From positions 1 through 17,796 of the forward strand of contig DGDL01000099.1 in the NCBI GenBank assembly GCA_002385415.1: a stretch of 17,796 nucleotides of DNA. Direction: 5' to 3'. Made by a program: the position numbers and the translations under genes. This document shows positions 1 through 6,361 of this stretch, in pieces; within the stretch, counting starts at the first letter, position 1; each line of letters opens with the position of its first letter. Origin of the DNA: Clostridiales bacterium UBA3953 (GTDB lineage Bacteria; Bacillota; Clostridia; Oscillospirales; CAG-272). The notes beneath the pieces were generated by a model. It saw only the letters and a program-made list of their open reading frames with translations. It searched no databases and was not told the DNA's origin.

Positions 1-28
1 GACAATAGGTCGGAGCTAACACAAACTT

Positions 29-59
29 GGCAAAGGTGTTTTAAACAAGATCCTTTGCC
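29..59. repeat. 8-bp inverted repeat upstream of tRNA-Met
   Basis: GGCAAAGG (29-36) and CCTTTGCC (52-59) form a perfect 8-bp stem with a 15-nt loop, ending seven bases before the tRNA. No T-run follows, so it is not a standard terminator. It could be a processing stem in a longer tRNA precursor, but the upstream sequence lies outside the window. Confidence 0.45.
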
Positions 60-66
60 GGAACGT

Positions 67-143
67 GGGCCATTAGCTCAGCTGGTCAGAGCTACCGGCT
101 CATAACCGGTCGGTCCGGGGTTCGAATCCCTGATGGCCCACCA
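67..143 (+). tRNA. tRNA-Met (CAT anticodon); could be tRNA-Ile2
   Basis: A complete cloverleaf can be drawn. The acceptor stem is GGGCCAT (67-73) with ATGGCCC (133-139), followed by discriminator A and an encoded CCA (141-143). The D stem is GCTC/GAGC, the anticodon stem ACCGG/CCGGT (94-98, 106-110), the loop CTCATAA with anticodon CAT at 101-103, and the T arm CGGGG-TTCGAAT-CCCTG with one G-T pair. The fully paired acceptor end excludes initiator tRNA. CAT may be elongator Met or, if its C34 is changed to lysidine by TilS, an Ile tRNA reading AUA; I favour Met but cannot decide by eye. No promoter is visible in the 66 bases before it, so transcription probably starts outside the window. Confidence 0.95.
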
Positions 144-154
144 GATGTGTTGAC

Positions 155-200
155 ATGCGAACCAAACGCGCCGATTAAAAATTAATCGGCCGTTTCGCAT
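155..200 (+). other. Imperfect hairpin downstream of tRNA-Met
   Basis: GCCGATTAA (170-178) pairs with TTAATCGGC (182-190) over a 3-nt loop. ATGCGAA (155-161) pairs with TTCGCAT (194-200) outside it, with an internal bulge. No T-tract follows, so it looks like an RNA structure in the tRNA 3' trailer rather than a terminator. A TTGACA lies at 150-155, but no convincing -10 follows at the right distance. Confidence 0.5.
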
Positions 201-253
201 CGTATGTAAGCCATAATATAAGGCAAGGTATTTACCTTGTCTCAGATTGAAGT

Positions 254-295
254 AACCCCCTGTCCGGGAAGACCTGACGGGGGGTTTATTCTTTT
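254..295 (+). terminator. Rho-independent terminator of the tRNA-Met transcript
   Basis: An 11-bp stem is formed by 254-264 (AACCCCCTGTC) and 276-286 (GACGGGGGGTT), with one G-T pair and an 11-nt loop, followed by the T-rich tail TTATTCTTTT. The tail direction fits plus-strand transcription, so it ends the tRNA-Met transcript or a small RNA encoded between 144 and 250. Confidence 0.85.
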
Positions 296-342
296 GTCTA
301 ACGCTCTGTGTGGCTTAGAGCGTTGTGTTTTTAGTTGTGTTT

Positions 343-771
343 TTAAAGGAAGTTTTTTAACTCCTGTATATTGTTTTCCTCAAACCTTAACAGTCGCTCC
401 ATTAGTGCTAAGATGCTCGGTTCGGCGGCGCTGTACTTTCTGATGTTTCTAATCGCGTTGATAACGCCCATATTGCTTCCGATAATCAGCATCTCAGCAA
501 TATGCGAGGTCGACTTGTCGTTTTGTGTCTGCAGGTTTATCATGAGGTAAGTTTTAATTTTGTCGAGTGTACCAATGCCCTTTTCGTCATAACCGTTTTC
601 GTTCAATTTTTCTCGTGCGGCGCGATTTATATCCTTATACTCGTTCAGCTGTGAGTCAAGCTGTACTCTGAAGTTTTCGTCCTTTACTATTTCAATCAAT
701 TGCTCGATTGTGTTAACGCCCATCTCCGAGTTTTGATAGACAAAGTTTAAAAGCGCGGCATTACCGTTCAT
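343..771 (-). CDS. Conserved Clostridia protein of unknown function, helical-bundle type
   Basis: A 142-residue acidic, soluble, almost wholly helical protein with no signal peptide or membrane segment. It begins MNGNAALLNF and contains phrases such as HIAEMLIIGSNMGV and ends LRFEENNIQELKNFL. I recognise it as a small protein widespread in Clostridia and lacking a known function. The spacing of amphipathic helices suggests a ferritin-like four-helix bundle, but I see no clear di-iron ExxH pair, so metal binding is not claimed. A GTG at 780 extends the frame by three codons, but it lies inside the ribosome binding site AAAGGGGTG. The ATG at 771 has correct spacing from that site and is preferred. 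The gene stands alone, with 385 bases of non-coding DNA upstream. I could not identify its promoter. Confidence 0.8.
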   Translation of the reverse strand: MNGNAALLNFVYQNSEMGVNTIEQLIEIVKDENFRVQLDSQLNEYKDINRAAREKLNENGYDEKGIGTLDKIKTYLMINLQTQNDKSTSHIAEMLIIGSNMGVINAIRNIRKYSAAEPSILALMERLLRFEENNIQELKNFL

Positions 772-780
772 TTCCGACAC

Positions 781-1111
781 CCCTTTCGTTTATATTATTT
801 CTCTGCAAACCGGAATTATCCGAAGTCAGGCTTTCAGTAATACAATTTGTATATCGCTTAATGAATTGGCTTGATGTCTTTGCGGGGTAATTCGGCAGTA
901 TGTACTAACACAGTCACAAATCAAAGAAATGGCTCAGTGTGTAGTAGCGGAGATATAGGGTAAGAGCATAAAAGTAAAAAGACGAGCTTATCTGATTAAA
1001 ATTTAATAGAAAACAGCTACCACACTATCATTCAACGAGCGGTGTCAAATATGCCCGCAACTAATTATACCGAAAAACTTGATGGTGGAAGAATAGAACA
1101 AACAAAATAAC
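781..1111. other. Intergenic region, no gene seen
   Basis: About 330 AT-rich bases lie between the terminator at 1112-1152 and the ribosome binding site of the 343-771 gene. Neither strand has a coding-like frame with a ribosome binding site. A promoter for the 343-771 gene must lie here, but candidates such as TAATAT near 795 lack a recognisable -35 box. Confidence 0.6.
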
Positions 1112-1152
1112 AAAAGCGCCTGCCGGTGAAAGCTTCCGGACAGGCGCTTTTT
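1112..1152 (-). terminator. Hairpin terminator after the 1166-1402 gene
   Basis: AAAAGCGCCTGCCGG (1112-1126) pairs with CCGGACAGGCGCTTTT (1137-1152) with one bulged base. On the minus strand the stem is followed by a T-rich tail (TTTTGTTATTTTG). It starts 13 bases beyond the stop codon of the gene at 1166-1402. The flanking A and T runs would let it work in both directions. Confidence 0.85.
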
Positions 1153-1165
1153 GCCGTGCGGGCGA

Positions 1166-1402
1166 TTATCTTGCGCCCCTCCACTCAAGTTTCGTGATCC
1201 TGCCCTCGTGGTTTTCGAGTCTGGTGCGCATTTCGGAATGTTCGGCTCGGTTAACATGACGCTCACTGGAGACGGTGCGCTCAAGCGCCGCGAGCGTCAC
1301 GTCAAGTCTTGTGAGCGTCCGCACAAGCTTTACAAGCACTCCGCCGAGTGATACTGCCGTCCCGCACAAGGCTATAAGTCCGGCTATAATTTCCCACGTC
1401 AT
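1166..1402 (-). CDS. Small phage-type membrane protein with a coiled-coil tail
   Basis: A 78-residue protein with one N-terminal membrane segment (about residues 4-26, starting MTWEIIAGLIALCG). A charged heptad-like helix rich in Leu, Arg and Glu runs from about residue 28 to the end. This architecture is typical of small proteins in the holin/lysis region of prophages from gut Clostridia, and the wording NHEGRITKLEW-like near the C terminus is familiar from such proteins. No other phage gene lies nearby, so it may be a leftover or a domesticated gene. The ATG at 1402 has a strong GGAGG eight bases upstream, and the gene has its own extended -10 promoter and terminator, so it is probably expressed. 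Its function is unknown. Confidence 0.7.
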   Translation of the reverse strand: MTWEIIAGLIALCGTAVSLGGVLVKLVRTLTRLDVTLAALERTVSSERHVNRAEHSEMRTRLENHEGRITKLEWRGAR

Positions 1403-1467
1403 TTGCCTTTCCTCCGATTCAAACCGGATTTGGCGGAAAACTCATCGCGCCCGCCGCACATGACAAA

Positions 1468-1476
1468 ATTATAGCA
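1468..1476 (-). promoter_or_regulatory. Candidate extended -10 promoter for the 1166-1402 gene
   Basis: On the minus strand TGC-TATAAT occurs here: a perfect -10 box with the TGn extension, about 65 bases upstream of the ATG at 1402. The -35 region is poor, as is common for extended -10 promoters. Confidence 0.5.
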
Positions 1477-1530
1477 CGCACAGCCCGAAAAATCGTCCCC
1501 GGTTCATCCCATATAAAACCCATAAAAACA

Positions 1531-1553
1531 GGAGTGTGCAGCCTGCACACTCC
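1531..1553 (-). terminator. Terminator after the solute-binding protein gene
   Basis: A perfect 10-bp stem GGAGTGTGCA/TGCACACTCC (1531-1540, 1544-1553) has a 3-nt loop. On the minus strand it is followed by TGTTTTTATG. It begins seven bases past the stop codon of the 1561-3045 gene. Confidence 0.85.
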
Positions 1554-1560
1554 GTATTCT

Positions 1561-3045
1561 TTATTTTCCTGCCGCCGTTTTTTCAACCATCTCGAAATAC
1601 TTTTCCATCATCTTGTCCCACTGCGTAAGGTTGCTCTTTTTGCGCTTTTCCCAGAAAGAAGCGAAATTGCTTGAGTTAACGTTTGCCTGATACACACTGT
1701 TGTAAAAGAACGAGCCAAGGTTGAGGTATTTGTCGATAATCATTATGAACGGGCAGTAGATGCTGTCATAAATGACATCGACCATCTTGGAGTCCATCTC
1801 GGTGTCGGCGTACTTGTGCTTAAGCGCGATTTCGTACCATGCAGGTACTACATTGTTGTAGGCATCATAAGACAGCGCCTCGAGTACCGCGCAGCACATC
1901 TCAAACATCGCATCGTCCGCGGTGGTCGGGACAACCGCGCTGTTGCCGTTGACAGTGCCGGCCGCGCTCTTAAATTCCATACCCTCATAAAGCGTTGGAT
2001 AAGGTAAAATGCCCCACGCAAACTCTGTATCGCGTATTTCTTTGATGTTCGTGAGCATCATGAGATAAAACAGCGCTCGCTCTTCAAGGAAGGCTTTCAT
2101 TTCAGGCTCGGGCAGCGATACGGTAGTATCAAAACACATCGTGTAAAGCAGGTCTACCCACTTGAGCGTGTCGTCGTTATAAATATCAAGCACCGGCACG
2201 CCGCGCTCGTCGCGCTGGATGTACGTGAGCCCGGTCGACATAGACATGTAGTTTACGGTGCGCTGGCCGTGCGTGTAGAAGCCCAAGAGGTCACCGTCGT
2301 CAATTTCGTTGTTGCCGTTGAGGTCTTTATATACAGCGCGGCTGAGCCTGATAAGCTCGTCATAAGTCCATTTCTTGTCGAGCACCTTTTGATATAGGTC
2401 GTGTGGGTCACCGAAGTTGTCGGTATAAATTGTCTTGTTGAAGTACACCGCCGACGCGAACAGCATGGTAGTGAGAGAGAATGCGCCAGTCACAAAGTAC
2501 CGCTGGTCCGGAGTGATGCAGGCCTCGTTCATAAACTCTGTGTACCACCACGGAGCCTCGTAATCTATGTAAGGTGCGCCGGTGAAGCTTCTGAAAAAGC
2601 CCTCCAGCGAGAGCCGAAAGCACTGGGAGCTTTCCATGAACACGAGGTCAAAGTCGTCGGAGCCGGCCATAACCGACCTTCTGACCTCCTCAGGGAAGTT
2701 CTCCCAAACGTCGCTGCCTTTAAGCCACTCGAACTTGACATTAAGCAGGTCAGCCACTCTGATGTTCCTGTTATAGACGGCGTCGGTGACAACGTCTCCG
2801 CTGTGCTCGCCTACGGCGTCGTACATTTCTGAATCCTCATAGCCGAAATACTTAATGCGCATATTTGCACCGTCATAGTTGAGGCTGGGCAGTTTGCTTT
2901 GCTGCTTTGTCTCGACCGGCTCGGCTGTTGTTTCGGCGGACAGATCGGGCAAATCCTCGCCGCCCTTCGCGTCCTGAGCGCATGAGGCTAAAACTGTCAA
3001 AATAACCGCCGACAAAAGGAGTAGCGCTGTAATGCGTTTGAACAT
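1561..3045 (-). CDS. Extracellular solute-binding lipoprotein (family 1, sugar ABC type)
   Basis: A 494-residue lipoprotein. The N terminus MFKRITALLLLSAVIL is a signal peptide ending in the lipobox LASC, with the acylated Cys at residue 22, followed by an acidic Thr/Glu-rich linker. The mature part has the features of family 1 sugar-binding proteins: DDFDLVFM near residue 130, APWWYTEFMNEA near 164 and YFVTGAFSLTTM near 183. An EF-hand-like calcium loop, DLNGNNEIDDGD (241-252), is common in such proteins from Clostridia. It would capture a carbohydrate outside the cell for an ABC importer. The frame opens further to 3126, but AAGGAAGTGG upstream of the ATG at 3045 sets the start. No permease, ATPase or regulator gene adjoins it, so it is an orphan binding protein. 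The ligand cannot be read from the sequence. Confidence 0.9.
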   Translation of the reverse strand: MFKRITALLLLSAVILTVLASCAQDAKGGEDLPDLSAETTAEPVETKQQSKLPSLNYDGANMRIKYFGYEDSEMYDAVGEHSGDVVTDAVYNRNIRVADLLNVKFEWLKGSDVWENFPEEVRRSVMAGSDDFDLVFMESSQCFRLSLEGFFRSFTGAPYIDYEAPWWYTEFMNEACITPDQRYFVTGAFSLTTMLFASAVYFNKTIYTDNFGDPHDLYQKVLDKKWTYDELIRLSRAVYKDLNGNNEIDDGDLLGFYTHGQRTVNYMSMSTGLTYIQRDERGVPVLDIYNDDTLKWVDLLYTMCFDTTVSLPEPEMKAFLEERALFYLMMLTNIKEIRDTEFAWGILPYPTLYEGMEFKSAAGTVNGNSAVVPTTADDAMFEMCCAVLEALSYDAYNNVVPAWYEIALKHKYADTEMDSKMVDVIYDSIYCPFIMIIDKYLNLGSFFYNSVYQANVNSSNFASFWEKRKKSNLTQWDKMMEKYFEMVEKTAAGK

Positions 3046-3067
3046 TGTATACCACTTCCTTTTAGTG

Positions 3068-3081
3068 TGTTGCCGGCAACA
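3068..3081. promoter_or_regulatory. 14-bp perfect palindrome, likely repressor operator
   Basis: TGTTGCCGGCAACA is its own reverse complement and has a central CpG, as in LacI/GalR-type operators. It lies 23 bases upstream of the start codon of the solute-binding protein, just before its ribosome binding site, where bound repressor would block transcription. A second CCGGC half-site with GCATGC follows at 3083-3092. The LacI-type assignment is an inference from shape and position. Confidence 0.55.
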
Positions 3082-3101
3082 TGCATGCCGGCGGACAGGA
3101 T

Positions 3102-3166
3102 AATAAAAACAGAGTCTTATGCGCAAATATATTTATCTACACGCGCTGTCAGACTCTGTTTTTATT
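3102..3166 (-). terminator. Long A/T-flanked hairpin: terminator or old element end
   Basis: AATAAAAACAGAGTCT (3102-3117) is perfectly complementary to AGACTCTGTTTTTATT (3151-3166) over a 33-nt AT-rich loop. On the minus strand the A-tract, GACTC stem and T-tract order is that of a terminator for the gene remnant ending at 3198. The loop is unusually long for one. The promoter of the 1561-3045 gene may overlap it; a TATTAT lies at its downstream edge. Confidence 0.55.
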
Positions 3167-3197
3167 GTCTATCTCTTATTTACTATGATGCTTCAGC

Positions 3198-3608
3198 TTA
3201 ATTGTTTTTCCGCTTTTTTGCAAACATCGCTGTGCATGCAGTTGCACCGGCGGCTATCAATACGACGACCGTTGCGGCATCAAAAGTGGCGGGAGCCGAA
3301 ACAGACGCCGGCGCGTCTGTGGTGTCCGCGGGTTCTGTGGCGGGCGCATCGGCTGTCGGAGTATCGGCCGTAACCGCAGTCTGTTCAGTCTTGGGTGCCA
3401 GGTCATATTTCGGCGCTTTCATGTAGAGCGAGTCCATGACGTCCATATAGCCTTCGCTGACCCTGATTTCGGAAATGGCACCGCAGAACAGTCGGCGGAT
3501 TGTGCCTTCCGGGACATTTTCGTTTTTGTGGTCGGTTCTGCCCTCGCCGGGTTTGCGGCCGACGCCGACTTCCCAACCGTATTCGGGATTGACATTCCCT
3601 ATAAAATA
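3198..3608 (-). pseudogene. 3' remnant of a cell-surface protein gene (linker plus C-terminal anchor)
   Basis: The frame is open from the stop at 3609-3611 to the stop at 3198. It encodes, in order, a globular stretch (YFIGNVNPEYGWEVGVGRK, later GAISEIRVSEGY), a Thr/Ala/Pro-rich linker, one membrane helix (AATVVVLIAAGATACTAMF) and the basic tail AKKRKNN. That is the usual end of a wall- or membrane-anchored surface protein. The EIRVSEG phrase recalls the last strand of LamG-like jellyroll domains, which is a weak match. No ATG, GTG or TTG occurs between 3609 and the ATG at 3446, yet those 54 codons have strong coding bias. The frame above the stop also reads plausibly (VLQIPEASGL) as far as about 3660. 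I therefore think it is a truncated, stop-interrupted gene and not an intact 82-residue protein. Confidence 0.6.
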
Positions 3609-3660
3609 TTATAATCCCGATGCCTCGGGAATTTGTAACACGGTGTCGACGCCCAAGCAG

Positions 3661-3810
3661 CTATGCCTCGTAGATGCAATCAGATGCATGATGTGCTATT
3701 TATAGGGGTAATTGTCAAATACTCGGTTTGCTTTTCTGGTTCTGCGCTTAAATGGCGTAATTTGTAACGCTATATTCTTCCTCTGCAGACTATTATATCA
3801 CGTATTGCTT
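3661..3810. other. Intergenic region between gene remnant and small ORF
   Basis: This is AT-rich and has no supported gene. The part near 3610-3660 may be decayed coding sequence of the surface-protein remnant. A TTGACA on the minus strand near 3711-3716 has no well-spaced -10 box. Confidence 0.4.
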
Positions 3811-4017
3811 TTAATTACAATACTTTAAGAGTTTTTTATAACTGTGGCACAATTTACGAGCATGAAACTGTGCTTTGGTTAAGGCAGCGGGTTTATATCC
3901 CATGCGAAACAGCCAGATTGCGTTTGCCCACAGTCTACATATAAGCTCGGTAGGCATCTCTGTGATGCTATTCCTTGATTGCAGTCGCAATTTAGTAACG
4001 AACAGCTTTGAGAGCAT
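3811..4017 (-). CDS. Doubtful 68-residue ORF, unknown
   Basis: The predicted protein is basic, with internal phrases such as ELICRLWANAIWLFRMGYK and HARKLCHSYKKLLKYCN, and has no signal peptide. I do not recognise it. In favour: GGAGG lies seven bases before the ATG, and the frame reads smoothly with amphipathic helices. Against: that GGAGG is also the 3' arm of the hairpin terminating the preceding gene, the base composition is more AT-rich than its neighbours, and no promoter is visible. If translated, its ribosome binding site would be buried when the hairpin forms. Confidence 0.35.
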   Translation of the reverse strand: MLSKLFVTKLRLQSRNSITEMPTELICRLWANAIWLFRMGYKPAALTKAQFHARKLCHSYKKLLKYCN

Positions 4018-4020
4018 AAA

Positions 4021-4060
4021 TAGACCTCCGCAGGCAGGTTTCCCTGACGGCGGAGGTTTA
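4021..4060 (-). terminator. Hairpin overlapping the stop codon of the DUF4397 gene
   Basis: ACCTCCGC (4024-4031) pairs with GCGGAGGT (4050-4057); three further outer pairs run into the TAA stop of the gene ending at 4058. On the minus strand a short CTATTTATG tail follows. It is a plausible, rather weak terminator. Confidence 0.5.
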
Positions 4061-4717
4061 GGTTCCAGGTGCGGTGATGTCAGATATTTCGCTGTCGGTG
4101 GTGAAAAGTGTTATAAAAGTATTATTTTCCGTATTGGCCATCACAACGTAAACCGAGTGTATTTTCCTGAGCTGTAGATTCAGGTTCTCCGCCACGGCTA
4201 TGGTTTCGCCGGTATCGGCATCCGTTATGGTTAGGGTATAGAAATTCGGCTGCAGCCTTACATACGGGGACAGCTCCGTATATCTTACGCCGCTGAATAT
4301 TTTTGCGCCTGTATGCAGCCATCCGTCAAGCACTTTCTCTTCAGTCGAGAGGTTTACCAGCCGCAGCGCTGTCCGAAGTCCCGTCTCCCTTGCGGAATAT
4401 GGCTCGGGTATTTGATAGATTTTTATGTTGCTCCGTTCACCGGTCGCGGCGAGCGTTATCGAGCTGCCCACCGAAAAGGTTTCGGTGGACTGCAGCACAG
4501 GGCTTCCATAGTCGCCGGCTCTGTATAAAGCAAGGTTATAAATGCCGGGCGGTGAGCACACATAGTCGGTGAAAAGCCCGAACGGTACGTCACTGAAATA
4601 CTGCTGCCCGTCTATATATAATGAGACTTCCTGAAGTCCTCTTATAACGTTCAGGAATCTAATATGTGCGCTGACAGGCATATTGACGGTGCCAAAAAAA
4701 GACATGCCGCCATACAT
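4058..4717 (-). CDS. DUF4397 tandem-repeat protein
   Basis: A 219-residue beta-rich protein with two DUF4397 repeats. Repeat one runs from about residue 18 to 105 (IRFLNVIRGLQEVSLYIDGQ, then PPGIYNLALYRAG and VLQSTETFSVGSS). Repeat two runs from about 115 to 200 (ALRLVNLS, then LQPNFYTLTITDADTGETIA). The phrase IYQIPEPYS between them matches the LLPIPEP linker usual in Clostridia members. The family has an immunoglobulin-like fold and no established biochemical role, and is usually considered extracellular or spore-surface associated. No signal peptide is seen. The frame opens to a GTG at 4762 and an ATG at 4753, but GGGAG eight bases before the ATG at 4717 makes that the best start. It stands alone between two terminators. 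Confidence 0.8.
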   Translation of the reverse strand: MYGGMSFFGTVNMPVSAHIRFLNVIRGLQEVSLYIDGQQYFSDVPFGLFTDYVCSPPGIYNLALYRAGDYGSPVLQSTETFSVGSSITLAATGERSNIKIYQIPEPYSARETGLRTALRLVNLSTEEKVLDGWLHTGAKIFSGVRYTELSPYVRLQPNFYTLTITDADTGETIAVAENLNLQLRKIHSVYVVMANTENNTFITLFTTDSEISDITAPGT

Positions 4718-4843
4718 CCGCTTCACTCCCGCGCCGAGATGGTTTAATACCATTATATGCACGCCACTCGAGAGTAATTGAGGGAAGGGAACAATTATAT
4801 TTCAATTTCTATGCCTTGCAAAGCAAATTTTTTAAAAATAACA

Positions 4844-4878
4844 AATGCAGGGAAGCTTTTTTGAAGCTCCCCTGCATT
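4844..4878 (-). terminator. Terminator of the yicC-rsmB housekeeping run
   Basis: AATGCAGGG-AGCTT pairs with AAGCT-CCCTGCATT (4844-4858 with 4864-4878), with one A/C mismatch and a T-rich loop. On the minus strand a T-rich stretch (TTTGTTATTTTT) follows. It lies about 107 bases past the rsmB stop; the bases between hold no gene. Confidence 0.8.
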
Positions 4879-4984
4879 ATAGCATCCCCATGCGGCAACT
4901 GAAGGGTTAGTGCACACTCATAAAGAATTTTTAAGGGCAGCGGAAACTTTTTGGAGAAGCTACCCGCTAATAACACAGCGATCG

Positions 4985-6292
4985 CTACTCAACCCGCCTA
5001 AACTTAGCCATGAAAAATCCGTCGGTCCCGTACTGTTGCGGGAAAAGCGTGCGCATCCCGAACCCGTCAAACTCAAATCCCCGTACCGTCTCAATAAACC
5101 GCTGTGCCACACCTTCATTTTCAGCCTTTGAAAGCGTGCAGGTCGAATACAGCAGCGTCCCGCCCACCTTCACATACTCTGCCGACGCCACAAGCAGTCT
5201 CAGCTGCAGCTCCGGCAGCCGCGCAATATCCTCCGGCTTTTTAAACCGCAAATCGGGCTTTTTCGCGATCACTCCGAGTCCAGAGCAAGGCACATCACAA
5301 AGCACGCGGTCAGCCTTACCGATAAAATCGGGATGCGGCGAGTAGCCGTTATGCGCCATCGTTTCGATTATGGTCAGTCCCATCGTCTTTGCGCCGCGCC
5401 GCACAAGCGACAGCTTGTTTTCGTGCAGGTCGAACGCCATAACCCGCCCACGGTTCTCCATCGTCAACGCGCATCCGAAAGTCTTGCCGCCCGGACACGC
5501 GCAGGTATCAATCACAAGCTCACCGGGGCGGGGCCCAAGCTCGGCAACACAAAGCTGCGACGCCTCGTCCTGCACATAGCAAAGCCCTTCGCTCAGCCAG
5601 CGCAGCTCTGCAATCGGCACAAACTGATTAAGCTTTATACCGTGAGGAGACAGACGCGTCGGTGTACAGGAAATCCCTTCTTTCATTATCTCCTCATACA
5701 GCTCGTCGCGCGACACGCGCAAATTATTCACGCGCAGAGTCAGATACGGGTGAATATTCATCGCCTCGAGCATGCCCTGTGCCTTTTCGGACCCGTACAT
5801 CGAATCCCACATATAGCACAGCCATTCGGGGCATGAATGAACCACCGAAAGATACTTATATGGCTCTTTTTCCCGGTCGGGCAACGGCAGCTCGTCCAAC
5901 CGCCGTGCCAGCTCCCGCAGCACCGCATTTACATATCCCGTCGCGCCACGATTGCAGTAAAGCTTGCAAAGTTCAACGCTTTCATTGCAGACCGCACGCG
6001 CGGGAATCCGGTCAAGATAAAGAAGCTGATAGGCGCCCAGCCGCAAAATCCAAAGCACCTTCGGCTGAATATCGTCAAAAGGAACCGTCGAAAATTTTTC
6101 GATTAAATAATCGAGCGTTATTTTACGCTCGATCGTGCCGTATACAAGATTAGTATAAAGCGCGCGCTCCGCGCCGGTCAGTCCGTGCTTGCGAATAGTG
6201 GAGTCGACCTCAAGATTGGAAAACTTCTGCGCTCCCTCGCATTTGAGCAGCGACAGAAAAGCCAGCTCCCGAGCGCTATTGGAAAACGCCAT
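4985..6292 (-). CDS. rsmB: 16S rRNA (cytosine-967-C5)-methyltransferase
   Basis: A 435-residue SAM-dependent enzyme that would make m5C967 in 16S rRNA. The N-terminal 130 residues form the NusB-like RNA-binding domain (ERALYTNLVYGTIER, GYVNAVLREL). The Rossmann methyltransferase domain follows: SAM motif I DTCACPGGKT (about 262-271), motif IV CDVPCSGLG with release Cys 336, and motif VI YSTCTLSKAENE with nucleophile Cys 385. All catalytic features are present and the length is normal. The frame reaches a TTG at 6328, but MAFSNSARELA from the ATG at 6292 fits the family start and has a weak GGTGA upstream. It is the last gene of the run, 69 bases after the metallopeptidase and just before a terminator. 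The usual rlmN/prpC/prkC neighbours do not follow. Confidence 0.95.
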   Translation of the reverse strand: MAFSNSARELAFLSLLKCEGAQKFSNLEVDSTIRKHGLTGAERALYTNLVYGTIERKITLDYLIEKFSTVPFDDIQPKVLWILRLGAYQLLYLDRIPARAVCNESVELCKLYCNRGATGYVNAVLRELARRLDELPLPDREKEPYKYLSVVHSCPEWLCYMWDSMYGSEKAQGMLEAMNIHPYLTLRVNNLRVSRDELYEEIMKEGISCTPTRLSPHGIKLNQFVPIAELRWLSEGLCYVQDEASQLCVAELGPRPGELVIDTCACPGGKTFGCALTMENRGRVMAFDLHENKLSLVRRGAKTMGLTIIETMAHNGYSPHPDFIGKADRVLCDVPCSGLGVIAKKPDLRFKKPEDIARLPELQLRLLVASAEYVKVGGTLLYSTCTLSKAENEGVAQRFIETVRGFEFDGFGMRTLFPQQYGTDGFFMAKFRRVE

Positions 6293-6361
6293 TTCAATCA
6301 CCGTATAATTTGCGCTCCGAGCCGCCAAAGGCAGCCCGGGGCGCTGTTTTTTATATATTTT

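Noticed and set aside
3475..3705. A 76-codon plus-strand frame
   Set aside because: It is antisense to the surface-protein remnant, with no ribosome binding site.
5275..5300. RsmB motif IV reads DVPCSGLG instead of DAPCSGLG
   Set aside because: The catalytic Pro-Cys is intact, and Val at this place is common in Firmicutes RsmB; not a defect.
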